Assembly: GCA_030151135.1 (NCBI GenBank)
Contig: JASLEQ010000394.1
Coordinates: 1-8,274, forward strand
DNA: 8,274 nucleotides
Direction of reading: 5' to 3'
Source of the DNA: Candidatus Sulfotelmatobacter sp.
GTDB taxonomy: Bacteria; Acidobacteriota; Terriglobia; Terriglobales; SbA1
The position numbers and the translations under genes are program-made. Below the pieces are notes generated by a model. It searched no databases. It had not been told where the DNA came from and saw nothing but the letters and a program-made list of their open reading frames with translations. Each line of letters opens with the position of its first letter. Within the stretch, counting starts at the first letter, position 1. This document shows, one piece after another, positions 1 to 5,756 of this stretch.

Positions 1-2
1 GC

Positions 3-338
3 CGCCTGGACCTGACCGTGCTCGATGTGAGGAATGTGATCAGCTACTACTCGATGCTGACCACCAAGCCGCGTGGGAAGTACAACGTGCAGGTCTGCAC
101 GAACATCAGTTGCATGGTGCGGGGCGGAGAAGAGATCCTGCATCATTGCGCCAAGAAACTGGGCATCGGTCATAAGCAGACCACACCCGACGGCATGTTC
201 ACACTGGAAGAAGTTGAGTGCATCGGGGCATGCAGTTGGGCTCCGGCGGCGCAAGTCAACTACGACTTTCACGAGAACCTGACGCCGGAAAAGATAGACA
301 AGATTCTGGAAGAGTATAAGAAGAAGGGAACGCAGTAG
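3..338 (+). CDS. nuoE: NADH-quinone oxidoreductase subunit E (5' truncated by window)
   Basis: This is the C-terminal part of the 24-kDa subunit of complex I, a thioredoxin-fold protein carrying the off-path [2Fe-2S] cluster N1a next to the FMN of NuoF. The frame is open from position 3, giving 111 visible residues against about 165-180 for the family, so roughly 50-70 N-terminal residues lie before the window. The four cluster ligands are visible as two pairs: Cys-x4-Cys in VCTNISC (codons at 96 and 111) and Cys-x3-Cys in ECIGAC (codons at 219 and 231). This is the family pattern, together with the conserved TTPDGMFTLEEVECIGAC context. The internal ATG at 54 and the GTG/CTG codons near 18 are not real starts. 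The TAG stop at 336-338 abuts an inverted-repeat element that fills the whole gap to nuoF. Identification is certain; only the start is unknown. Confidence 0.96.
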   Translation, partial: RLDLTVLDVRNVISYYSMLTTKPRGKYNVQVCTNISCMVRGGEEILHHCAKKLGIGHKQTTPDGMFTLEEVECIGACSWAPAAQVNYDFHENLTPEKIDKILEEYKKKGTQ

Positions 339-454
339 AGCAATTTGGTAATTGGGTAATTTTGTAATTTGAAATCGTGACGGGGCGCCCCGGAGCTCCG
401 CGGTCGTAATGAGATTTCAATTACACAATTACCAAATTACAAAATTACTCGATC
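338..454. repeat. ORF-less inverted-repeat element filling the nuoE-nuoF gap
   Basis: The gap is an imperfect inverted repeat. The left arm (338-376) reads gagc, aatttggt, aattgggt, aattttgt, aatttgaaatc. The right arm (413-450), read as reverse complement, is gagt, aattttgt, aatttggt, aattgtgt, aattgaaatc. Aligned in octamer register they differ at four positions plus one 1-nt indel. A further octamer on the right side (447-454, reverse complement gatcgagt) matches the outer unit of the second element in this window but is only half matched on the left, where it would run into the nuoE stop codon. Between the arms lies a GC-rich core. As RNA it would form a stem of over 30 bp ending only a few nucleotides before the nuoF start. 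No U-run follows the stem, so it does not look like an intrinsic terminator. It may be a MITE-like short form of the 1782-2230 element; that is inference. Confidence 0.85.
381..400. repeat. Two overlapping GC-rich palindromes in the core of the short element
   Basis: Positions 381-392 (cggggcgccccg) are a perfect 12-nt palindrome, and 391-400 (cggagctccg) are a perfect 10-nt palindrome that shares two bases with the first. Both sit at the apex between the AT-rich arms of the nuoE-nuoF inverted repeat. The strong contrast between GC-rich core and AT-rich arms is visible by eye. The core could cap an RNA hairpin, be a protein-binding site, or be what remains where the longer form carries an ORF. 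Nothing in the sequence decides between these. Confidence 0.75.
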
Positions 455-457
455 TTC

Positions 458-1780
458 ATGGCTGATCTGGTTTCACATCCCGACGAGGTGAGGGTCGTCT
501 CCCGGCGCTTTGGCATGGGTGCGACCAATATCGACCGCTACCTCGAACTCGACGGCTACAAGGCGGTGCAAAAGGCTCTGACGATGGAGCCCGACGCCAT
601 TATCAGCGAGGTGAAGAATTCAGGCCTGCGCGGACGGGGCGGCGCCGGGTTCTCGACCGGGATGAAGTGGTCGTTCGTTCCCAAGCAGGCGGCGAAGCCG
701 AAGTACGTGCTCTGTAATGGCGACGAGAGCGAGCCCGGAACCTGCAAAGACCGATTGATTTTCGAGCACGATCCGCATTCAGTGATCGAAGGCGTGATGA
801 TCGCAGGTCTCTCGATCGGATCGAAGAGCGGATACATATACATCCGCGGCGAGTACCGGTATCTCTCGAACATCATGCAGAAGGCGATTCGAGACGCCTA
901 TGTCAAGGGATTCCTCGGGAAGAACATCTTCGGTAGCGGCAAGGATTTTGACGTTTACTGGCATGGGGGCGCCGGCGCCTATGAAGTTGGTGAAGAATCG
1001 GCGTTGATGGAGTCGCTCGAAGGCAAGCGCGGAGTGCCGCGAATCCGTCCTCCCTTCCCTGCCGTGGTTGGACTGTGGGGCGGCCCGACCATCATTAATA
1101 ACGCCGAGACGCTGGCGAATGTTCCGCACATTATCCTTGGCGGTGCGGACTGGTACGCAAAGCTAGGTACGCCGAAGAATGGCGGCACGCGCCTTTTCTG
1201 CCTAAGCGGCAACATCGCGAAGCCAGGTGTTTACGAATTGCCGATGGGATACAACCTCAAGAAGATGATCTACGAGGTTGGCGGCGGCATTCCAAATGGA
1301 CGCCAGCTGAAAGCGGTCGTTCCCGGCGGTTCATCCTGCCCGGTTTTGAAAGCCGAGGAAATTGATGTCGCCATGGATTTTGATTCCGTCCAGAAAGCCG
1401 GATCGATGCTCGGCTCCGGCGGAGTCGTTGTGATCGACGACGCGCAATGCATCGTCAAGTTCGCGCTCCGGACCATGAAGTTCTACCAGCACGAAAGCTG
1501 CGGCTGGTGCATCCCGTGCCGCGAAGGAACGGACTGGCTCAAGAAGACGCTAATCCGTTTCCACAATGGCGGCGGCGTGATGAAAGACATCGACAACATG
1601 CAGTACCTGGCGGAGAACATGCTGGGACGCACGTTCTGTCCGCTAGGCGATGCGGCGGCGATGCCGACTATCGGATTTGTGAAGAAATTCAGAAAAGAGT
1701 TTGAGGACCATCTGGACGGAAAGGCGTGCCCTTACGAAACAGCGGGTGAACACGAAGAGCTTCCGGCGATGGCGCACTGA
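458..1780 (+). CDS. nuoF: NADH-quinone oxidoreductase subunit F (NADH/FMN/N3 subunit)
   Basis: This is the 51-kDa flavoprotein of complex I. It oxidises NADH, holds FMN and passes electrons to [4Fe-4S] cluster N3, acting on the cytoplasmic side. Its 440 residues match the usual family length (about 440). The FMN-binding loop GRGGAGF lies at residues 59-65, followed by a conserved lysine (K70). NGDESEPGTCKDR follows at 87-99. The nucleotide-site segment HGGAGAYEVGEESA is at 169-182, with E179/E180 corresponding to the glutamates that contact NADH in homologues. Cluster N3 ligands are C348, C351 and C354 (SCGWCIPC) and C394 (TFCPLGD). The ATG at 458 is chosen because it gives a full-length N-terminus and the next ATG is deep in the protein. 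No Shine-Dalgarno sequence precedes it, because the upstream 50 nt are AT-rich repeat. The C-terminus (stop 1778-1780) is followed after 1-2 nt by a second inverted-repeat element. Confidence 0.98.
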   Translation: MADLVSHPDEVRVVSRRFGMGATNIDRYLELDGYKAVQKALTMEPDAIISEVKNSGLRGRGGAGFSTGMKWSFVPKQAAKPKYVLCNGDESEPGTCKDRLIFEHDPHSVIEGVMIAGLSIGSKSGYIYIRGEYRYLSNIMQKAIRDAYVKGFLGKNIFGSGKDFDVYWHGGAGAYEVGEESALMESLEGKRGVPRIRPPFPAVVGLWGGPTIINNAETLANVPHIILGGADWYAKLGTPKNGGTRLFCLSGNIAKPGVYELPMGYNLKKMIYEVGGGIPNGRQLKAVVPGGSSCPVLKAEEIDVAMDFDSVQKAGSMLGSGGVVVIDDAQCIVKFALRTMKFYQHESCGWCIPCREGTDWLKKTLIRFHNGGGVMKDIDNMQYLAENMLGRTFCPLGDAAAMPTIGFVKKFRKEFEDHLDGKACPYETAGEHEELPAMAH

Positions 1781-1782
1781 AA

Positions 1783-1822
1783 GATTGAGTAGTTGGGAAA
1801 TTTAGTAATTGAGTAAATGGAA
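1783..1822 (+). repeat. Left arm of the ORF-bearing element (octamer array)
   Basis: Five consecutive 8-nt units: gattgagt, agttggga, aatttagt, aattgagt, aaatggaa. Units 1 and 4 are identical to units 1 and 4 of the reverse-complemented right arm (2190-2229). Unit 3 differs from its partner at one position; units 2 and 5 differ at three each. The arm begins 2 nt after the nuoF stop codon and ends just before the ATG of the enclosed gene, so it also serves as that gene's leader. Apart from a weak TGGA at 1818-1821 it offers no ribosome binding site. Confidence 0.82.
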
Positions 1823-1826
1823 TCAC

Positions 1827-2189
1827 ATGAGTTCGCGACCTGAAGAGCTTCGCGATCGGACTAAAACATTTGCTCTTCGGATTATTCGTCTGTTCCGCTG
1901 GTTGCCTTATCGGACAGACACACAGGTTTTAGGGAAGCAATTGTTGCGATGTGGCACGTCGGTAGCTCCGAATTACCGAGCGGTCTGCCGGGCGCGATCG
2001 AAACAAGAGTTCATTGCCCCGATCGGAATTGTGGCTGAGGAAGCGGACGAGTCGGTGCTTTGGCTTGACCTTCTCAACGAATCAGGTATTACAAGATCGG
2101 AGCTCACAGGTGACTTACTGAAGGAAGCGCGAGAACTCACGGCGATACTGACCGCGTCACAGCAAACAGCGAAAAGACTAAGGTATTGA
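1827..2189 (+). CDS. Four-helix bundle protein, 23S rRNA intervening-sequence (IVP/S23) family
   Basis: This is a 120-residue protein recognisable as a member of the four-helix-bundle family found in 23S rRNA intervening sequences (Pfam 23S_rRNA_IVP, TIGR02436 type). Its molecular function is not established in general; the fold is shared with the Avd accessory protein of diversity-generating retroelements. Family hallmarks seen are an amphipathic basic first helix (about 6-25), then LGKQLLRCGTSVAPNYR (35-51), CRARSKQEF (54-62), an acidic helix EEADESVLWLDLL (71-83), and a last helix at about 91-118. The ATG at 1827 is preferred because homologues begin near MSSRPEELRDRT; an in-frame TTG at 1809 would add six residues translated from repeat sequence. 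It runs in the operon direction and would be co-transcribed with nuoF and nuoG, with which it has no known biochemical link. Prolines P48 and P65 fall inside expected helices, which may mean a drifting copy. The flanking octamer repeats suggest it belongs to a separate element. Confidence 0.85.
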   Translation: MSSRPEELRDRTKTFALRIIRLFRWLPYRTDTQVLGKQLLRCGTSVAPNYRAVCRARSKQEFIAPIGIVAEEADESVLWLDLLNESGITRSELTGDLLKEARELTAILTASQQTAKRLRY

Positions 2190-2229
2190 GTTCAATTACT
2201 CAATTACCAAATTGCACAATTACTCAATC
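2190..2229 (-). repeat. Right arm of the ORF-bearing element (octamer array)
   Basis: Five octamers on the + strand: gttcaatt, actcaatt, accaaatt, gcacaatt, actcaatc. They start one base after the IVP-gene stop and end 2 nt before the nuoG ATG. Read on the minus strand, they align in register with 415-454, the right arm of the nuoE-nuoF element, at 35 of 40 positions, including the identical unit aatttggt. The two elements therefore share a right end. Confidence 0.82.
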
Positions 2230-2231
2230 TC

Positions 2232-4580
2232 ATGGCTGATGTAAATCTCACAGTTGACGGCAAGAAGCTCACGGCCCCCGCGGGGACGCTGCTGATTGAT
2301 GCCTGCAAGAACGTCGGCATTGAAGTGCCTTCGTTCTGCTATTACCCCAATCTTTCGCTGCAGGGCGCTTGTCGCATGTGTCTCGTCAAGGTTGAGAAGA
2401 TGCCGAAGCTGCAGACCGCGTGTACGACGGTGATCAGCGAAGGCATGATCGTCACCACCGAGAGCGAAGAGATCAAGCAGGCTCGCAAGTCGATGCTGGA
2501 AATGCTATTGGGGAACCATCCGCTCGATTGTCCGGTCTGCGACGCAGGCGGCGAGTGTGAACTGCAGGACATGACGTTCTCGTACGGCGCTGCCGAGTCG
2601 AAATTCATGGAGGCCAAGAACCACAAGGAAGAGCAGCAATGGTCTCCGGTGGTGTTCTTCGATCGCCCGCGGTGCATCTTGTGTTATCGCTGCGTGCGCG
2701 TCTGTGGCGAAGGAATGGACGTGTGGGCGCTGGGCGTGCAGAATCGCGGCGTCAGTTCCGTTATCGCTCCGAATAAAGAAGATCACCTTGAGTGTGAAGA
2801 GTGCGGCATGTGCATTGATATCTGCCCGGTCGGCGCGCTCACCTCGGGCGCGTACCGTTATAAAACGCGGCCGTGGGAGATGAAGCACGTAGGCACCGTC
2901 TGCACGCACTGCGGCGATGGCTGCAAAACAACTCTGGGGGTGCGCCGTTCTGATACTGGCATGGAGATCGTCCGCGGCGATAATCGGGACAAGAGCGGCA
3001 CGAATGGCGATTTCTTGTGCATCAAGGGCCGGTACGCTTTTGACTTCGCCAGCAACGAAGAACGGATCAAACAGCCGCTGATCCGCAAAAACGGCAAGCT
3101 GACTCCATCGACATGGGAGGAAGCGTTCGAACTTGTCGGCAAAAAGTTTGCCGAGATTAGGGACAAAGACGGCGGCGGTTCCATCGGCGTGATTGGATCG
3201 AATCGCACCACGAACGAAGAAGCCTACCTGCTTTCAAAGTTCGCGCGCACGGTGATGAAAACCAACAACGTTGATCATCATCGCACGGCGGACTTCCCTG
3301 CTTTCGCAGCGGAGATGCGGGGCCAGGATAAGACAGCGAGCATGGCCGATGTGTTCAACGCTCCGGCAATGCTTCTGATTGGAAATGACCCAACCGAGCA
3401 GCATCCGCTGCTCGCTTGGCAAATCCGAAATAACGTCCGACTGCACCGCGCGAAGCTATACGTCGTGAATCATGAGTCCATCAAGCTGCGTCGACAGGCC
3501 ACCGTCTTCGCGCGAGTGACGCAGGAAGCGGAATTCGTGAAATTTCTGTCCGGAAGCGATGCCGCTCTTTCTAGTCTGGGAATCGACGGCACTACGCCGG
3601 ATGCTCTCGGAAAACTGCGCGAGGCGTTGCGGGCGGAGCAGAACCTGATTGTGATCTTTGGCGCTGAATTGCAAGACAGTGGAATTCACCAACTCGTTTC
3701 CGCGCTTCCTAATGCGCGATTCATCTGCCTGGGCGATTACGCGAATTCGCGTGGCGCTTCGGATATGGGCCTTTATCCAGACGTGCTGCCCGGATATCAC
3801 GCGGTGTGCGACAGCAGCGCGTTTCATCAGGAGTGGGAGATTCCCCAGTCCGCTGGCCTGAATTTTTTCGAGATGGTCTCTGCGGCGCAGGCTGGCAAGT
3901 TGAAGGCACTCTACGTGGTTGGATCTAATCCGATCGGCCGTATGCAGATCGATCCCTTCGCGTTCTCAAACAGCTTCGTTGTTGTGCAGGACATGTTCCT
4001 GACGGAGACGGCTGTGATTGCCGATGTCGTGTTGCCTGCAGCAAATGCCTATGAAAAGGCCGGCACGATGACCAACACCTGCGGCGATATGCAACTGGTC
4101 AAGAAGGCGGGCGAGATTTCAGGCACGAAGCCTGATTTCGAGATGATCGTCCGCATTGCGGATGCGATGGGTCACGATATTCGGAAACTTGTTCCCTTCG
4201 GCGGAGGGGTTCGCGCCGATATGGGGCAATCTCGCGGAGCGCAGTCCGGCGAACTCGACCGGCACGCCGTGTGGCTCGAGGAGCAGGGATTAGAGCCGAA
4301 GCTCAGCCCGCTCGACCCTCTCGCGATCCTGGATGAGATTCAGAGGCTGGTTCCAGGATATGACATCTCGCGCGTGAACCTGCTGGCTGGAAATAGCGAA
4401 CACACATCGTTGGCGAAATCCGGCGGCGCCGTTTCGAAACGGAAGGCAGACTCGCCGGCCTCCATTTCTCCCGCGAACGACAGCCTGTTCAGTTCAGGCA
4501 CCCTGGGACGTTATTCGCGCGCCCTGAATTCTGTCATCGAGGCGCACGAGATCAAGCCGGCCGAAGTGGCAGCCGACTGA
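2232..4580 (+). CDS. nuoG: NADH-quinone oxidoreductase subunit G (Fe-S / molybdopterin-fold subunit)
   Basis: This is the 75-kDa peripheral-arm subunit of complex I, which carries electrons from NuoF clusters onward. Its 782 residues are close to Thermus Nqo3 and shorter than E. coli NuoG. Domains in order: a [2Fe-2S] ferredoxin domain with C36, C47, C50 and C64; the His-Cys3 motif of cluster N5 with H96, C100, C103 and C109; a ferredoxin-like segment with C148, C151, C154, C158 and C188, C191, C194, C198; the N7-type motif C224, C227, C231 and C263; then a molybdopterin-oxidoreductase fold (about 270-690, e.g. GNDPTEQHP at 384-392, VGSNP at 563-567, VLPAANAYEKAGT near 600). The double CxxCxxCxxxC pattern can ligate two [4Fe-4S] clusters, one more than in E. 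coli or Thermus NuoG; NADP-reducing hydrogenase and formate dehydrogenase relatives have this arrangement. The last 60 or so residues are low-complexity (Ser/Ala-rich). The start ATG at 2232 has no Shine-Dalgarno and follows repeat sequence directly. Confidence 0.98.
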   Translation: MADVNLTVDGKKLTAPAGTLLIDACKNVGIEVPSFCYYPNLSLQGACRMCLVKVEKMPKLQTACTTVISEGMIVTTESEEIKQARKSMLEMLLGNHPLDCPVCDAGGECELQDMTFSYGAAESKFMEAKNHKEEQQWSPVVFFDRPRCILCYRCVRVCGEGMDVWALGVQNRGVSSVIAPNKEDHLECEECGMCIDICPVGALTSGAYRYKTRPWEMKHVGTVCTHCGDGCKTTLGVRRSDTGMEIVRGDNRDKSGTNGDFLCIKGRYAFDFASNEERIKQPLIRKNGKLTPSTWEEAFELVGKKFAEIRDKDGGGSIGVIGSNRTTNEEAYLLSKFARTVMKTNNVDHHRTADFPAFAAEMRGQDKTASMADVFNAPAMLLIGNDPTEQHPLLAWQIRNNVRLHRAKLYVVNHESIKLRRQATVFARVTQEAEFVKFLSGSDAALSSLGIDGTTPDALGKLREALRAEQNLIVIFGAELQDSGIHQLVSALPNARFICLGDYANSRGASDMGLYPDVLPGYHAVCDSSAFHQEWEIPQSAGLNFFEMVSAAQAGKLKALYVVGSNPIGRMQIDPFAFSNSFVVVQDMFLTETAVIADVVLPAANAYEKAGTMTNTCGDMQLVKKAGEISGTKPDFEMIVRIADAMGHDIRKLVPFGGGVRADMGQSRGAQSGELDRHAVWLEEQGLEPKLSPLDPLAILDEIQRLVPGYDISRVNLLAGNSEHTSLAKSGGAVSKRKADSPASISPANDSLFSSGTLGRYSRALNSVIEAHEIKPAEVAAD

Positions 4581-4611
4581 ACCGAATCAAGTATTCGCAT
4601 GAACAAGTTGT

Positions 4612-4625
4612 AGGAGTGAGAGAGG
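4612..4625 (+). promoter_or_regulatory. Ribosome binding site deciding the TTG start of nuoH
   Basis: The 55-nt nuoG-nuoH gap contains aggag at 4612-4616 and agagg at 4621-4625. The second lies 10 nt before a TTG at 4636. This purine-rich stretch supports the TTG as the nuoH start, since the next in-frame ATG (codon 39) falls inside the conserved ERK...GHMQNRWGP segment. The rest of the gap holds only a weak 5-bp hairpin (cgaat/attcg, 4583-4597) and no octamer repeat. Confidence 0.75.
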
Positions 4626-4635
4626 AAGCTGGACG

Positions 4636-5667
4636 TTGCCAATCTGGATCTACATCGTAGCGTCTATCATCAAGTCGGCAATCGTGTTGTTCGTTCTGCT
4701 CACGGCCGTCGCTTACACCGTTTGGCTCGAGCGCAAGGTCGTCGGACACATGCAAAATCGCTGGGGACCAACGCGCGTGGGTCCTTTCGGCCTGCTTCAG
4801 CCCGCGGCGGACGGAATCAAGTTCCTGTTCAAAGAAGACCTGACGCCACCTCACGTCTACAAGCCGTTATTCCTGGCGGCTCCCTTAATCGCCGTGGTTT
4901 TCGCGCTTACGTCCATCAGCGTGATTCCGTTTGGAAATCCGGTCACACTGTTCGGCTACACCTTCCCGCTGCAGATTACGACCAACGTCAACACGGGTCT
5001 GCTTCTGATTCTCGGCGTGACTTCAATTGGCGTGTATGGCGTCGCGCTTGCGGGTTGGTCTTCGAACAACAAATATTCATTGCTTGGCGGACTGCGGGCG
5101 AGCGCGCAGATGGTCAGCTACGAGATCTCCCTGGGACTGTCTCTGGTTGGCGTGTTGATCCTGGCCGGCAGCTTCAGCCTCAATGAAATCGTTCACGCGC
5201 AGCAAGGACACTTTCTCGGATTCATCCCGCGCTGGAACATTTTCCCGCAGTTTTTGGGCTTCTTTTGCTATCTGATCGCGGCGTACGCGGAAACGAACCG
5301 CATTCCGTTCGACCTGCCCGAAGCTGAAACTGAGTTGGTCGCCGGATATCACACCGAATACAGCGCTATGAAATTTGCAATGTTCTTCATGGCGGAATAC
5401 GCGAATATGATCACCGTCGCATGCGTGGCGACCCTGCTTTTCTTTGGCGGATGGAATGGGCCGGTCTTTGGGCCAGCGATTTTGCAGGCCATTCTTCCGG
5501 TCTTCTGGTTCTGCGCCAAGGTTTTCGGATTTCTCTTTTTGTACATTTGGGTGCGGGGCACGTTGCCCCGTTTCCGTTATGACCAACTGATGGCGTTCGG
5601 TTGGAAGTTCCTCTTGCCGCTCGCGTTGCTGAATCTTGTCGTGACGGCTTTTGCAGTCGTATGGTGA
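4636..5667 (+). CDS. nuoH: NADH-quinone oxidoreductase subunit H (quinone-site membrane subunit)
   Basis: This is the heel subunit of the membrane arm of complex I. It forms most of the ubiquinone/menaquinone chamber and links the peripheral arm to the proton-pumping subunits. It has 343 residues (E. coli about 325), hydrophobic throughout, consistent with eight transmembrane helices. Conserved signatures seen are WLERKVVGHMQNRWGPTRVG (30-49), continuing to GIKFLFKED at 60-68. The charged cytoplasmic loop AETNRIPFDLPEAETELVAG lies at 218-237 and continues into YHTEYSAM. These glutamates and arginines line the quinone cavity and E-channel in solved structures. The start is TTG, supported by a purine-rich ribosome binding site; no ATG gives an intact first helix. 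nuoI would usually follow, but here an 89-nt repeat-like gap and nuoJ follow instead. Confidence 0.98.
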   Translation: MPIWIYIVASIIKSAIVLFVLLTAVAYTVWLERKVVGHMQNRWGPTRVGPFGLLQPAADGIKFLFKEDLTPPHVYKPLFLAAPLIAVVFALTSISVIPFGNPVTLFGYTFPLQITTNVNTGLLLILGVTSIGVYGVALAGWSSNNKYSLLGGLRASAQMVSYEISLGLSLVGVLILAGSFSLNEIVHAQQGHFLGFIPRWNIFPQFLGFFCYLIAAYAETNRIPFDLPEAETELVAGYHTEYSAMKFAMFFMAEYANMITVACVATLLFFGGWNGPVFGPAILQAILPVFWFCAKVFGFLFLYIWVRGTLPRFRYDQLMAFGWKFLLPLALLNLVVTAFAVVW

Positions 5668-5676
5668 GAAAAGAAG

Positions 5677-5734
5677 TATTCAGCGCTCAGTTTAGTTGCG
5701 GAGAACACGAACTCTGCTAAATATCGACTGAGTA
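5677..5734. repeat. Imperfect long hairpin in the nuoH-nuoJ gap
   Basis: The left side reads tattcag (5677-5683), cgctcag, tttag (5691-5695), ttgcggag (5696-5703). The right side, reverse-complemented, reads tactcag (5728-5734), tcgata, tttag (5717-5721), gcagag (5712-5717). The loop is about 8 nt. Outer (tattcag/tactcag), middle (tttag/tttag) and inner (gcggag/gcagag) blocks pair with an internal bulge. Downstream, ctgagtac (5728-5735) and ctaagtac (5742-5749) are near-copies. This is a third inverted repeat in the operon, with a different core word (AGTACTYAG-like) from the AATTNNGT family. It ends 22 nt before nuoJ, has no U-run, and occupies the place where nuoI is expected. Confidence 0.6.
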
Positions 5735-5756
5735 CGGTCTACTAAGTACCAATTGC

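Larger units (their letters stand above)
1782..2230 (+). mobile_element. Putative IVS-like element: inverted repeats enclosing a four-helix-bundle gene
   Basis: The whole nuoF-nuoG gap is occupied by two octamer-built arms in inverted orientation around one small ORF. The outermost 9 nt are a perfect inverted repeat (agattgagt at 1782-1790, complement at 2222-2230). The arms stay in the same 8-nt register for five units with about 7 mismatches in 40. The architecture of complementary termini and an internal IVP-family ORF is that of the intervening sequences described inside 23S rRNA genes of Leptospira and Coxiella, but here it lies between protein genes of an operon. No transposase, reverse transcriptase or convincing target-site duplication is visible. 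Calling it mobile is therefore inference, based on the related ORF-less copy 1.3 kb upstream and on the foreign ORF interrupting nuo gene order. Confidence 0.6.

Noticed and set aside
338..454. Intrinsic terminator after nuoE
   Set aside because: The stem is long and AT-rich, with a GC core at the apex rather than the base, and no T-run follows it. nuoF begins directly downstream in the same operon.
556..876. Antisense ORF opposite nuoF (and similar minus-strand ORFs opposite nuoG, nuoH, nuoJ and nuoL)
   Set aside because: They lie fully within conserved nuo genes on the other strand, show no recognisable domains, and are explained by GC-rich codon structure.
1827..2189. Diversity-generating retroelement (Avd-like protein)
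   Set aside because: The fold family is related, but no reverse transcriptase, template repeat or variable repeat is present in the window.
338..2230. CRISPR-like array from the repeated AT-rich units
   Set aside because: The units are contiguous octamers without unique spacers, arranged as inverted arms, and no cas gene is present.
4583..4597. Small hairpin cgaat/attcg after nuoG
   Set aside because: A 5-bp stem with a 5-nt loop is expected by chance; it has no octamer repeats and no T-run.
4599..4613. Four-codon ORF (atg aac aag ttg tag) in the nuoG-nuoH gap
   Set aside because: It is too short to support, has no ribosome binding site of its own, and shows no attenuator-like structure.
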